Below, in pieces: positions 34,574 through 44,091 of a DNA stretch of 64,000 nucleotides (positions are counted from its first letter, which is position 1; every line of letters begins with the position of its first letter). The notes beneath the pieces are model-generated. The model was given only the letters and a program-made list of their open reading frames with translations, made no database searches and was not told the DNA's origin. Origin of the DNA: Limnohabitans sp. Hippo3 (GTDB lineage Bacteria > Pseudomonadota > Gammaproteobacteria > Burkholderiales > Burkholderiaceae_C). The DNA is taken from contig NZ_NESF01000012.1 in NCBI RefSeq assembly GCF_003063665.1, positions 42,048 through 106,047 of the forward strand. The letters are read 5' to 3'. A program made the position numbers and the translations under genes.

Positions 34574-36148
34574 TCAGTTCTTCTTGATGTTCCAGTACAC
34601 CTGCGCACCACCGGGCACCAGGCCCGAGATGTTCTTGCGCAGGGCAGCAGGGTTGAAGTACTGGCCCAGCGGCACGTGGGTGGCGGTTTCCATGGCGCGC
34701 AACTGGATCTGCTCGGCGATCGCTTTCTTTTGTGCGTCGGTGGTCGACTGGGCGAACTTGACCTTCAGGTCTTCGATCTGCTTGTCGTCTTGCCAGCCGA
34801 ACCAGCCCTTGTCACCGGCCGCGTTCATCATGGCCATGGTCAGCGGGTTCAGGATGTCGCCCGCTGTCCAGGCGGTCATGAACGCGTTCCAGCCGCCCTG
34901 TGCGGGTGCGTCTTTCTTGGCGCGGCGTGCCACCAGGGTGGCCCAGTCCATTTGCTGCATGTCGACCTTGAAGCCCGCAGCTTCAAGTTGTTGCTTGGCC
35001 ACCAGGGGCAGCTTGGCAATGGCGGCCAGATCAGTCGGACGCATCAGCACCACGGGCGTGCCGTCGTAGCCGGCATCCTTGAGCATTTGAGCCGCTTTCT
35101 TGGGATCGGCCATGCCGGTGTAGATGCCGGTCTTGTCGCTGGCAAACGGTGTGCCGCAGGGATACATGCTCTTGCAGAAGGTGTACATGCCCGGTGCACC
35201 GACCTGTGTTTTGAGGTGCGCTTCCTGCCCCAGCGCCACCATGGCGGCCTGACGGATCTTCACGTTATTGAAAGGTGCATGCAGGTGGTTAAAGCGCAGG
35301 ATGAACTGCAGACCTGCGGGCTGGGCGTCCACGATCTGGATGTCTTTTTGGGCCTTCAGGGAGGCGTATTGCTCAAAAGTGGGCTGCTCGACGATGTCGA
35401 CCTCACCCGCCACCAAGGCATTGAACTGGGTTTGTGGGTCGCGGATGATGACCCACTCCACGCGGTCCACATGCACCTGCTTGCCGCCGGTCGTGCCATC
35501 AGGCGCTTCGCTGCGGGGCTTGTATTTGTCATTTTTGACATAGACCAGGCGCTCGCCGGGCTTGTATTCAGCAGGCACAAACTTGTAGGGGCCCGAGCCG
35601 ATGTGTTCCTTGATTTGCTCGCTGCCGGGCGTGGCGGCAATGCGTGCGGGCATGATGAAGAGCACATTGGACGAGGGCTTGCCCAGCGCTTCGAGCATCA
35701 CGCCAAAAGGCTGCTTGAGCTTGATGACAAAGGTCTTGGCGTCGGGCGTGGCGTAGCTGTCCACGCTCTTGGCCAGCACACCGCCAAAGCTGTCGCGGCT
35801 GGTCCAGCGCTTGATGGAAGCGACCACGTCTTCACTGGTCACCGCCTTGCCGTCGTGAAACTCCAAACCGTCACGCAGCGTGAAAGTCCAGGTCAGGTTG
35901 TCCTTGCTGACGTTCCACTTGTCCACCATCTGGGGCTTGGGCTTGCCGGCCAGATCGGTGCCGAACAAGGTGTCGTAGATCATGTAGCCGTGGTTGCGCG
36001 TGACAAAGGCGGTGGACCAGATGGGGTCGAGGATGGTCACGTTGGAATGCGGCACCACGCGCAGGGTCTTGCCCTGGGCTTGGGCCACGAAAGGGGTCAA
36101 CAAGGCGGCCGCCAATGTGGCCACTGCAAAAAGGGAACGACGTTTCAT
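34574..36148 (-). CDS. ABC transporter substrate-binding protein, family 5
   Basis: A 524-residue periplasmic protein with a signal peptide (MKRRSLFAVATLAAALLTPF, cleavage after AQA near residue 25). TLRDGLEFHDGKAVTSEDV and LPLVAKQQLEAAGFKVDM are characteristic of SBP_bac_5 proteins, which bind di-, oligo- or modified peptides and some amides. First gene of the leftward transporter/peptidase/amidase operon; a second amidase gene diverges 60 bp away, and both promoters must lie in that gap. Confidence 0.92.
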   Translation of the reverse strand: MKRRSLFAVATLAAALLTPFVAQAQGKTLRVVPHSNVTILDPIWSTAFVTRNHGYMIYDTLFGTDLAGKPKPQMVDKWNVSKDNLTWTFTLRDGLEFHDGKAVTSEDVVASIKRWTSRDSFGGVLAKSVDSYATPDAKTFVIKLKQPFGVMLEALGKPSSNVLFIMPARIAATPGSEQIKEHIGSGPYKFVPAEYKPGERLVYVKNDKYKPRSEAPDGTTGGKQVHVDRVEWVIIRDPQTQFNALVAGEVDIVEQPTFEQYASLKAQKDIQIVDAQPAGLQFILRFNHLHAPFNNVKIRQAAMVALGQEAHLKTQVGAPGMYTFCKSMYPCGTPFASDKTGIYTGMADPKKAAQMLKDAGYDGTPVVLMRPTDLAAIAKLPLVAKQQLEAAGFKVDMQQMDWATLVARRAKKDAPAQGGWNAFMTAWTAGDILNPLTMAMMNAAGDKGWFGWQDDKQIEDLKVKFAQSTTDAQKKAIAEQIQLRAMETATHVPLGQYFNPAALRKNISGLVPGGAQVYWNIKKN

Positions 36149-36208
36149 GGGTTACTCCAGTCAAGACGGGGACATTGAACAACGGTCCGAAACACTATAA
36201 AACGAAAC

Positions 36209-37654
36209 ATGACCATTTCTTATCAGGACATTACCCAATGGGGTGCACTTGACTTGTCCCGTGCGGTACACAGCAGACAAGTTTCTTGCCGTGAGGTGAT
36301 GCAAGCGACCCTGTCGCAGGTCGACCGCCTCAACCCACAAAGCAACGCCATCGTGAGCCGTGTGGACAGTGACGCCCTGCTGGCTCAAGCCGATGCGCGC
36401 GATGCGCAACTGGCCCGTGGAGAGTCGATGGGCTGGCTGCACGGCATACCGCAAGCCATCAAGGATTTGGCCAATGTGCAAGGTCTGCGCACCACCTTGG
36501 GCAGCCCCTTGATGAAAGACTTTGTGGCCAGCGAAGACGGCCTGATAGCGCAGCGCATGAAAGCGGCAGGCGCCATCGTCATCGGGAAGACCAACACACC
36601 TGAGTTGGGTTTGGGCTCGCACACCTTCAACGAAGTGTTTGGTGCCACACGAAACGCCTGGGACCCGAGCAAGTCGGCAGGCGGCAGCAGCGGCGGCGCG
36701 GGCGTGGCGCTGGCCCAGCGCATGCTGAGCGTGGCCGATGGCTCGGACTTCATGGGCAGCCTGCGCAATCCGGCGGGCTGGAACCATGTGTTTGGCATGC
36801 GCCCCTCTCAAGGCCGCGTGCCCATGTGGCCTGCGCAGGACGTGTTCATTGCCCAATTGGGCACCGAAGGCCCCATGGGTCGCCATGTGCGCGATGTGGC
36901 CATGTTGCTGTCCACGCAAGCCGGTTCGGCCCCATCCTGCCCCTTGAGCCTGAGCGATGACCCAGCCCTGTTCGCAGGCGCGCTGGACAGCGACCCGCAA
37001 GGCCAACGCATCGGCTGGCTGGGCGATTTGCAGGGCTACCTGCCCATGGAAGAAGGCATTGTGGCGCTGTGCGAATCGGCGCTGAAAAGTTTTTCCGGCA
37101 TGGGCTGCCGCGTGGATGAAGCCCGACTGGGCATGCCACCTGAGCAGATCTGGCAAGCCTGGCTGGTCTGGCGTCAGGCCTTGGTGGGGCCGCGTGTGGC
37201 GCCTTTCCTGGTCAACCCGGCCAACCGTGCCCACATCAAGCCCGAGGCACTGTGGGAGCATGACCAGTCCCTCACCTTGACGGGCGCCCAGCTGATGTCC
37301 GCCAGTGCCAGCCGGACACGCTTTTACCAAAACATGCTGGCTTTGTTTGAAAAGTTCGATGTGCTGGCCATTCCGGTGGCGCAGGTCTGGCCGTTTGATG
37401 TGCATGCGCGCTGGCCGCAGAGCGTGGCAGGTCGCAGCATGGACACCTACCACCGCTGGATGGAGGTGGTGATTTACGCCACCTTTGCAGGCCTGCCCTC
37501 GATCAGCGTGCCTGCCGGTTTTGGCGAGAACGGCTTGCCTATGGGTCTGGCTTTGATCGGCAAGCCGCAAGGGGATCTGGCGCTCTTGAAATTGGCACAC
37601 GCCTACGAGATGGCGAATCTGGACATGATCAGCCAGAAGCCGCCGGGCGTTTGA
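36209..37654 (+). CDS. amidase signature family enzyme (divergent copy)
   Basis: A 481-residue amidase. K85 (AIKDL), S160 (SAGGSSGG) and S184 (DFMGSLRNPAG) give the Ser-Ser-Lys triad. It is only distantly similar to the amidase at 28092, so it is not a recent copy. It diverges from the transporter operon with a 60-bp shared gap, which argues for common control, and is convergent with an M20 deacylase gene 3 bp away. Substrate unknown; short amides or acyl amino acid amides fit the context. Confidence 0.88.
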   Translation: MTISYQDITQWGALDLSRAVHSRQVSCREVMQATLSQVDRLNPQSNAIVSRVDSDALLAQADARDAQLARGESMGWLHGIPQAIKDLANVQGLRTTLGSPLMKDFVASEDGLIAQRMKAAGAIVIGKTNTPELGLGSHTFNEVFGATRNAWDPSKSAGGSSGGAGVALAQRMLSVADGSDFMGSLRNPAGWNHVFGMRPSQGRVPMWPAQDVFIAQLGTEGPMGRHVRDVAMLLSTQAGSAPSCPLSLSDDPALFAGALDSDPQGQRIGWLGDLQGYLPMEEGIVALCESALKSFSGMGCRVDEARLGMPPEQIWQAWLVWRQALVGPRVAPFLVNPANRAHIKPEALWEHDQSLTLTGAQLMSASASRTRFYQNMLALFEKFDVLAIPVAQVWPFDVHARWPQSVAGRSMDTYHRWMEVVIYATFAGLPSISVPAGFGENGLPMGLALIGKPQGDLALLKLAHAYEMANLDMISQKPPGV

Positions 37655-37657
37655 AAA

Positions 37658-38977
37658 TCAAGCTGCCATGCGCGTCCAGCCCGTGAGGTCCAGAGACGCC
37701 AGCGCCATGATCTTGGCGGAATCGACCAGCTCCTGGATGCCCACGTACTCATCGGGCTGGTGCGCCAAATCCAGAATGCCCGGGCCATAAGCGATGCAGT
37801 CTTGCAACTTGCCCGTGCGCACGATGTGCTTTTGGTCGTAGGTGCCAGGGCTGGCGATGTAGCTCGGGGCTCGCCCCAGCACCCGGGCAATGGCCCGCGC
37901 CGTGGCATCCACCACGGGCGCATCTTTGGGCGTGGCGGTGGGCACAAAACTCATGATGTCGCGGATGCCGTAGTCAAAACCCGGCCGGGTGCGCTTGAGC
38001 TCGTCGAGCATGTCGATGATTTCCTGCTTGACGGCTTCGAGGTTTTCTTCGGCGATGAAACGGCGGTCCAGCACCGTGCGGCAGCTATGGGCCACCACTG
38101 GCGCGGGCGTTTGCGCCGTGGGCCAGCCGCGCTCGTCGTTGGCATAAACCTGCTCCACCTGGCCGCCGTGGATGCTGTTGATGTTGAGCGTGCTCACGCG
38201 TGCGCCGGGTGGCTCCACGGGCTCGGCCGTTTTGCGGCCTTGCAGGCGCGGCTGCAGCTGCGTCTCCAGCAAATGGATGAAGGCGCTCATGTGGTTGATG
38301 GCGCTGTCCCCCAAAAACGGCATGGAGCCGTGCGCGATGCGCCCCCGGGTTTCCACCTCGCCCCACCACACGCCCCGGTGCCCCAAGCAAATGCGGTCCA
38401 CGCCTAAAGGCTCGGGGATGATCACATGGTGCACACGGGGTTTGCTGAAGTAACCGCGCTCGGCCAGATAGCCCACACCCGCAAAACCGCCAGACTCTTC
38501 GTCCACCGTGCCGCTGATTTCCAGAGCGCCCGGAATCGGCAAGCCCGACTCGATCAGGGCTTCGCAGGCGATGATGCTGGACGCCAGGCCGCCCTTCATG
38601 TCACAGGTGCCCCGGCCGTACACACGCCCATGGGCCACCTGGCCACCGAAAGGCTCGTAAGTCCAGCCCGAACCCGCCTCAACCACATCGATGTGGCTGT
38701 TGAAGTGCACGCACTCGCCCGGGGCCTGCCCTTGCCAACGCGCCACCACATTGGTGCGCGGGTGGCTGTCGCTGTCACCGGGTGCGCCAATGGCCCGCAC
38801 GTACTCGACCGCAAAGCCTTTTTTGGCCAGACGTTCGCCGATGAAATGGGCACACGCCTCGTAAGCATCACCCGGCGGGTTGATGGTGGGGATGCGCACC
38901 AACTCTTGCGTGAGGGCCGTGACCTCGTCCCGCTTGGCCTCGATGCGCTCGAGCAGCTTTTGAACAGAAGAATTCAT
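37658..38977 (-). CDS. M20 family metallopeptidase (ArgE/DapE-like deacylase)
   Basis: A 439-residue protein. Metal ligands are visible in FNSHIDVVEAG and GRGTCDMKGG, the general base in VDEESGG, and a zinc ligand in the C-terminal SPGTYDQKH. Its beginning ELVRIPTINPPGD is typical of the ArgE/DapE/acylase branch. It removes acyl or carbamoyl groups from amino acids or splits dipeptides. It faces the amidase gene at 36209 and, with it and the ABC transporter, fits an amide or peptide utilisation locus, although it is on the opposite strand. Confidence 0.88.
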   Translation of the reverse strand: MNSSVQKLLERIEAKRDEVTALTQELVRIPTINPPGDAYEACAHFIGERLAKKGFAVEYVRAIGAPGDSDSHPRTNVVARWQGQAPGECVHFNSHIDVVEAGSGWTYEPFGGQVAHGRVYGRGTCDMKGGLASSIIACEALIESGLPIPGALEISGTVDEESGGFAGVGYLAERGYFSKPRVHHVIIPEPLGVDRICLGHRGVWWGEVETRGRIAHGSMPFLGDSAINHMSAFIHLLETQLQPRLQGRKTAEPVEPPGARVSTLNINSIHGGQVEQVYANDERGWPTAQTPAPVVAHSCRTVLDRRFIAEENLEAVKQEIIDMLDELKRTRPGFDYGIRDIMSFVPTATPKDAPVVDATARAIARVLGRAPSYIASPGTYDQKHIVRTGKLQDCIAYGPGILDLAHQPDEYVGIQELVDSAKIMALASLDLTGWTRMAA

Positions 38978-39038
38978 GGCTTCAGTCTATCGCCCGCCAA
39001 CTGGGGGACGAAGTCACGCAGGGTACAGGGGCCCGTCT

Positions 39039-39470
39039 TCAGCTTTGCTGCCAAGGCAGGCCGCGAAACCGCCAGCCGCCCTTTTGACCCCGGTGCGCTT
39101 GCTCGTCGGGGTCGCCCTCAAAGCCTTCGAGGATGTTGTAGGCCTGCAGGCCCAGTTCGGTGGCGCGCTGGGCGGCGGCGATCGATCGCACACCGCTGCG
39201 GCACAACAACACCAGCTTTTTACCACCCGCGCCCAATGCCTGCACACCCGCGTCAAAACCGGGGTTCATCGCCATGCCGGGCCACTGCTTCCAGGCCAGG
39301 GCATGGGCGCCGGGCACAAAGCCCACCCAGGCGCGCTCGGCGTCGGTGCGCACATCGACCATCACCGCCTCGCCCGACTGGACCCAGGCCCAGGCCAACT
39401 CCGGCGAAATGTCGCCGGCATATCCGTTGGCAGCTTGTACATTGGGGATAGGGGTGGGTTGTGTGCTCAT
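39039..39470 (-). CDS. rhodanese-like sulfurtransferase
   Basis: A 143-residue single-domain rhodanese. The active-site loop LCRSGVRS (about residue 89 onward) contains the catalytic cysteine and the two arginines that hold the persulfide. It is cytosolic, with no signal peptide. It starts upstream of the M20 gene in the same direction with a gap of about 60 bp and diverges from icmF. The sulfur donor or acceptor is unknown. Confidence 0.9.
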   Translation of the reverse strand: MSTQPTPIPNVQAANGYAGDISPELAWAWVQSGEAVMVDVRTDAERAWVGFVPGAHALAWKQWPGMAMNPGFDAGVQALGAGGKKLVLLCRSGVRSIAAAQRATELGLQAYNILEGFEGDPDEQAHRGQKGGWRFRGLPWQQS

Positions 39471-39600
39471 GTCAAGGCTCCTGTGGGCTGGGAAGCAGGA
39501 ATGGGAAATCGGGTCTGAATCATAGCTTTTTGCATTTAGGCACGGCCCGGCCCCACTGTCAGTGACAGGACAGGCTGCAGCGGCTAAGATGCGGGTTTTG

Positions 39601-39618
39601 GTTGACGTTTACGTCAAC
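39601..39618. promoter_or_regulatory. dyad GTTGACGT-TT-ACGTCAAC upstream of icmF (LiuR-like site)
   Basis: Perfect 8-bp arms around 2 bp, 38 bp before the icmF start. The form TTGACGT-N2-ACGTCAA resembles sites of MerR-family LiuR, which controls branched-chain amino acid breakdown in proteobacteria; icmF acts on isobutyryl-CoA, a valine product. Confidence 0.6.
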
Positions 39619-39656
39619 GTCAAAGCCATCCAGATCGCCCGCCAACGGAGACCCCC

Positions 39657-42600
39657 ATGACCGACCTGTCCGCCGAATTCAAAGCCCTGGCCGAGTACCG
39701 CCCCACAAACAAGGTGCGTTTTGTCACCGCCGCCAGCCTGTTTGACGGCCACGACGCCGCCATCAACATCATGCGCCGCATCCTGCAAAGCATGGGCGCC
39801 GAAGTCATCCACCTGGGCCACAACCGCTCGGTCGACGAAGTGGTGACCGCCGCGCTGCAGGAAGACGCCCAGGGCATCGCCATCAGCTCTTACCAGGGCG
39901 GGCACAACGAATACTTCAGCTACATGGTCGATTTGCTCAAGGCCCGGGGCGGCGAGCACATCAAGGTGTTTGGCGGCGGCGGCGGCGTGATCGTGCCTGC
40001 CGAGATCCGCGCCCTGGCCGAGAAAGGCGTGCGCATTTTCAGCCCCGAAGACGGCCAAAAAATGGGCCTGGCCGGGATGATCGGCGAGATGGTCATGCGC
40101 TGCGACCAGGACGTGAGCCCGCTGGCCCCCAAAACCGTGGACGCCATTCAGGGCCACGGCGAGATGAACTGGCGTGCCCTGGCACAGCTGATCACCGCTT
40201 TGGAGAACGACAAAGCCGATGCGGGCGTGGTGAAAGCCGTGCGCGAGCAGGCCGCCAGCAAAAAAGTGCCCGTGTTGGGCATCACCGGCACGGGCGGTGC
40301 GGGCAAGTCGTCGCTCACCGACGAGCTGATCCGCCGCCTGCGCCTGGACCAGGACGACGCGCTGCGCGTGGCCGTGATCTCCATCGACCCCTCGCGCCGC
40401 AAGAGCGGTGGTGCGCTGCTGGGTGACCGCATCCGCATGAACGCCATTTCGCCATGGTCCAACGGTTCGCGCGTCTTCATGCGCTCGCTGGCCACGCGTG
40501 ACTTTGGCTCTGAAATTTCGGCCGCCCTGCCCGATGTGGTGGCGGCCTGCAAGGTGGCGGGTTTTGACCTGATCGTGGTGGAGACCTCGGGCATTGGCCA
40601 AGGCGATGCCGCCATCGTGCCGCATGTCGATGTGCCCATGTACGTGATGACGCCCGAGTTTGGCGCCGCCAGCCAGCTCGAAAAAATCGACATGCTGGAC
40701 TTTGCCGAGTTTGTGGCCATCAACAAGTTCGACCGCAAAGGCGCGAGTGACGCCCTGCGCGATGTGGCCAAGCAGGTGCAGCGCAACAAGGAAGCCTGGA
40801 CCGTGCCGACCGAGCAAATGCCGGTGTTTGGCACCATGGCCGCCCGCTTCAACGACGATGGCGTGACTGCTTTGTACCAAGCGCTGAAATCCCGCTTGGC
40901 CGAACTGGGCATGAAGACCACCGAAGGCCGCCTGCCCGTGGTGAATGTGCGCTACAGCACCCACCAAAACCCGGTGGTGCCGTCTTCCCGCACCCGCTAT
41001 CTGGCCGAGATCAGCGACACCGTACGCGGCTACAAGAAACGCGCCATTGACCAGGCCCGCCTGGCCCGCGAGATCCAGCAACTGCGCGCAGCCGCCCGCA
41101 TGCTCGAAGTGGGCAAATCCGGTCGCGCCAAGGCTGCCGAAGCCGCTATTGACCTGGCCGTGCAGCGCGAACAGACCCAGGACCCCACCGCCCGCAAACT
41201 GCTGGCCCAGTGGCCCGACATGCAAAAAGCCTACGCGGGCGATGAGTATGTGGTGAAGATCCGCGACAAGGAAATCCGCACCGCGCTGACCACCAAATCG
41301 CTGAGCGGCACCACGATCCGCAAGGTCGCGCTGCCCAAATACGAAGACGATGGCGAAGTGCTCAAGTGGCTGATGCTGGACAACGTGCCCGGCAGCTACC
41401 CCTATACCTCGGGCACCTTTGCCTTCAAGCGAGAGGGCGAAGACCCAACCCGCATGTTCGCGGGCGAAGGCGACCCCTTCCGCACCAACCGCCGCTTCAA
41501 GCTGGTGAGCGAAGGCATGCCCGCCAAGCGCCTGTCCACCGCCTTCGACTCGGTCACGCTGTACGGCAACGACCCGGACCTGCGCCCGGACATCTACGGC
41601 AAGATCGGCAACTCGGGCGTGAACGTGGCCACGCTCGACGACATGAAGGTGCTGTACTCGGGCTTTGACCTGTGCAACCCGACAACGTCTGTGTCGATGA
41701 CCATCAACGGCCCTGCGCCCTCGATCCTGGCCATGTTCATGAACACGGCCATCGACCAGAACATCGACAAGTTCAAAGCCGACAACGGCCGCGAGCCGAC
41801 CGAAACCGAGACCGCCAAGATCAAGGAATGGGTGCTGGCCAATGTGCGCGGTACCGTGCAGGCCGACATCCTGAAAGAAGACCAGGGCCAGAACACCTGC
41901 ATCTTCTCGACCGAGTTCTCGCTCAAAGTGATGGGCGACATCGCTCAGTACTTTGTGCACCACGACGTGCGCAACTTTTACAGCGTTTCGATCAGTGGCT
42001 ACCACATCGCCGAAGCCGGGGCCAACCCGATCAGCCAGCTGGCCTTCACGCTGAGTAACGGTTTCACCTTCGTGGAAGCGTACCTGGCGCGTGGCATGCA
42101 CATCGACGACTTTGCGCCGAACCTGAGCTTCTTCTTCAGCAACGGCATGGACCCGGAATACACGGTGCTGGGCCGCGTGGCACGCCGCATCTGGGCTGTG
42201 GCCATGAAAGAAAAATACGGTGCGAACGAACGCAGCCAAAAGCTCAAGTACCACATCCAGACTTCGGGCCGCTCACTGCACGCGCAGGAGATCCAGTTCA
42301 ACGACATCCGCACCACGCTGCAGGCGCTGATCGCGATCTACGACAACTGCAACAGCCTGCACACCAACGCGTTTGACGAGGCCATCACCACGCCCACCGA
42401 AGACTCGGTGCGCCGCGCCATGGCGATCCAGCTCATCATCAACCGCGAATGGGGCCTGGCCAAGAACGAGAACCCGAACCAAGGCGCCTTCATCATCGAC
42501 GAACTCACCGAGCTGGTCGAAGAAGCGGTGCTGGCCGAGTTTGAAAAGATCGCCGAGCGCGGCGGTGTGCTGGGCGCGATGGAAACCGGCTACCAGCGCG

Positions 42601-42947
42601 GCAAGATCCAAGACGAGTCCATGCACTACGAGATGCTCAAGCACACGGGCGAGCTGCCCATCATCGGCGTCAACACCTTCCGCAACCCCAAGGGCGACGA
42701 AGTGCTGGAGAGCCTGGAGCTGGCCCGCTCGACCGAAGAAGAAAAGCAGTCACAACTCAAGCGCCTGCAAGACTTCCACACCCGCCACGCCGACAAGGCC
42801 CCTGCCATGCTCAAGCGCTTGCAGCAAGCCGTGATCGACAACGGCAATGTGTTCGAGGTGCTGATGGACGCGGTGCGGGTCTGCTCGCTCGGCCAGATCA
42901 CCAACGCGCTGTTCGAGGTGGGTGGTCAGTACCGTCGCAATATGTGA
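39657..42947 (+). CDS. icmF: fused isobutyryl-CoA mutase (IcmF)
   Basis: A 1096-residue fusion. Order: B12-binding domain (about 15-150) with D30-G-H32 supplying the cobalt ligand; G-protein chaperone domain with Walker A GTGGAGKS (211-218) and nearby [12 protein letters not shown]; then the large acyl-CoA mutase barrel (about 560-1096) with [11 protein letters not shown]. It rearranges isobutyryl-CoA to n-butyryl-CoA with adenosylcobalamin; some members also act on pivalyl-CoA. It stands alone in its direction and ends 3 bp before a convergent gene. A long antisense frame over it is a codon-bias shadow. Confidence 0.95.
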   Translation: MTDLSAEFKALAEYRPTNKVRFVTAASLFDGHDAAINIMRRILQSMGAEVIHLGHNRSVDEVVTAALQEDAQGIAISSYQGGHNEYFSYMVDLLKARGGEHIKVFGGGGGVIVPAEIRALAEKGVRIFSPEDGQKMGLAGMIGEMVMRCDQDVSPLAPKTVDAIQGHGEMNWRALAQLITALENDKADAGVVKAVREQAASKKVPVLGITGTGGAGKSSLTDELIRRLRLDQDDALRVAVISIDPSRRKSGGALLGDRIRMNAISPWSNGSRVFMRSLATRDFGSEISAALPDVVAACKVAGFDLIVVETSGIGQGDAAIVPHVDVPMYVMTPEFGAASQLEKIDMLDFAEFVAINKFDRKGASDALRDVAKQVQRNKEAWTVPTEQMPVFGTMAARFNDDGVTALYQALKSRLAELGMKTTEGRLPVVNVRYSTHQNPVVPSSRTRYLAEISDTVRGYKKRAIDQARLAREIQQLRAAARMLEVGKSGRAKAAEAAIDLAVQREQTQDPTARKLLAQWPDMQKAYAGDEYVVKIRDKEIRTALTTKSLSGTTIRKVALPKYEDDGEVLKWLMLDNVPGSYPYTSGTFAFKREGEDPTRMFAGEGDPFRTNRRFKLVSEGMPAKRLSTAFDSVTLYGNDPDLRPDIYGKIGNSGVNVATLDDMKVLYSGFDLCNPTTSVSMTINGPAPSILAMFMNTAIDQNIDKFKADNGREPTETETAKIKEWVLANVRGTVQADILKEDQGQNTCIFSTEFSLKVMGDIAQYFVHHDVRNFYSVSISGYHIAEAGANPISQLAFTLSNGFTFVEAYLARGMHIDDFAPNLSFFFSNGMDPEYTVLGRVARRIWAVAMKEKYGANERSQKLKYHIQTSGRSLHAQEIQFNDIRTTLQALIAIYDNCNSLHTNAFDEAITTPTEDSVRRAMAIQLIINREWGLAKNENPNQGAFIIDELTELVEEAVLAEFEKIAERGGVLGAMETGYQRGKIQDESMHYEMLKHTGELPIIGVNTFRNPKGDEVLESLELARSTEEEKQSQLKRLQDFHTRHADKAPAMLKRLQQAVIDNGNVFEVLMDAVRVCSLGQITNALFEVGGQYRRNM

Positions 42948-42950
42948 ACC

Positions 42951-43883
42951 TCAGAAGTTCACCTGATCCCCGCCCTTGAGTGCCAGCATGCTGCGGGCCT
43001 CGTCGGGCGTGGCGATCTCCAGGTTCAGGGCTTCGAGCACGGTGCGGATGCGCTGGACCTGCTGAGCACTGGACTCGGCCAATTTCCCTGGGCCAATCCA
43101 CAGCGAGTCCTCCAGGCCCACGCGCACGTTCGAGCCCATGGCCGCACCGATGCTGGCCAGCGGAATCTGGCCTTTGCCTGCCCCCAAAATCGACCACTGG
43201 TAATCGTTGCCAAACAAGCGGTCGGCCGTGCGGCGCATGTGCATCAGGTCTTCGGGGTGCGGGCCGATGCCGCCCAAAATGCCGAACACCGATTGCACAA
43301 ACAAAGGCCCCTTCACCAAGCCCCGGTCACGGAAGTGCGCCAGGTTGTACAGGTGGCTGATGTCGTAGCACTCGAATTCAAAACGGGTGCCGTTTTCGGT
43401 GCCCAAGCGCAAGATGGTTTCGATGTCCTTGTAAGTGTTCTTGAACACCAGATCACGGCTTTTTTCCAGGTGCTCGCGTTCCCACTCGTGCTCAAACGTC
43501 TTGAACCGGTCCAGCATGGGGAACAAGCCGAAATTCATCGACCCCATGTTGAGCGACGCCACCTCGGGCTTGAAAGTCAGGGCCGGCTGCATGCGCTCAT
43601 GCACCGTCATGTGGGGGCTACCCCCTGTGGTCAGGTTGATCACGGCATTGGTGTGGGCCTTGATCTTTTTCAAGAAGGGCACAAAAAACGCCGGGTCTTG
43701 TGTGGGGCGGCCGTCTTTCGGATCGCGGGCGTGCAGGTGCAAGATCGCTGCGCCCGCCTCGGCGGCGGCAATGGCCGCGTCGGCAATTTCCTCAGCAGTG
43801 ACCGGCAAATGCGGCGACATGCTGGGCGTGTGGATGGCCCCGGTGGGGGCGCAGGTGATGATGACTTTGCGTGCTTGGCTCAT
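42951..43883 (-). CDS. BKACE family beta-keto acid cleavage enzyme (DUF849)
   Basis: A 310-residue protein started at the ATG at 43883 with AGGAGA upstream; a longer frame reaching 44027 has no start support. VIITCAPTGAIHTPSMSP and ILHLHARDPKDG (zinc ligands H49 and H51) define the family of 3-keto-5-aminohexanoate cleavage enzymes. They transfer the acetoacetate moiety of a beta-keto acid to acetyl-CoA. Dozens of substrates exist in the family, so this one cannot be named. Convergent with icmF. Confidence 0.9.
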   Translation of the reverse strand: MSQARKVIITCAPTGAIHTPSMSPHLPVTAEEIADAAIAAAEAGAAILHLHARDPKDGRPTQDPAFFVPFLKKIKAHTNAVINLTTGGSPHMTVHERMQPALTFKPEVASLNMGSMNFGLFPMLDRFKTFEHEWEREHLEKSRDLVFKNTYKDIETILRLGTENGTRFEFECYDISHLYNLAHFRDRGLVKGPLFVQSVFGILGGIGPHPEDLMHMRRTADRLFGNDYQWSILGAGKGQIPLASIGAAMGSNVRVGLEDSLWIGPGKLAESSAQQVQRIRTVLEALNLEIATPDEARSMLALKGGDQVNF

Positions 43884-44091
43884 GAACCGTCTCCTGATAG
43901 TGGCTGGCCAGCATGGGCTGACCAGGGTTGCGCGACAGCATGCCCGACCTGTCGGGCTCTTGGGGTCACCAAGGCAACACTGCGCACCGAAGGGCGCAGC
44001 CAAAGGGTGGTGCCACACACCGGTCATGGTCCTGCATCAAAATCAAGCGTCACCGAGCCACTAAACTCGAAGAACCTGTCCAGGAACCCCC

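Noticed and set aside
39609..42254. Open frame of 881 codons antisense to icmF
   Set aside because: The plus strand encodes a complete IcmF with all motifs; the antisense frame shows only codon-bias composition (Val/Gly/His-rich) and no family features.
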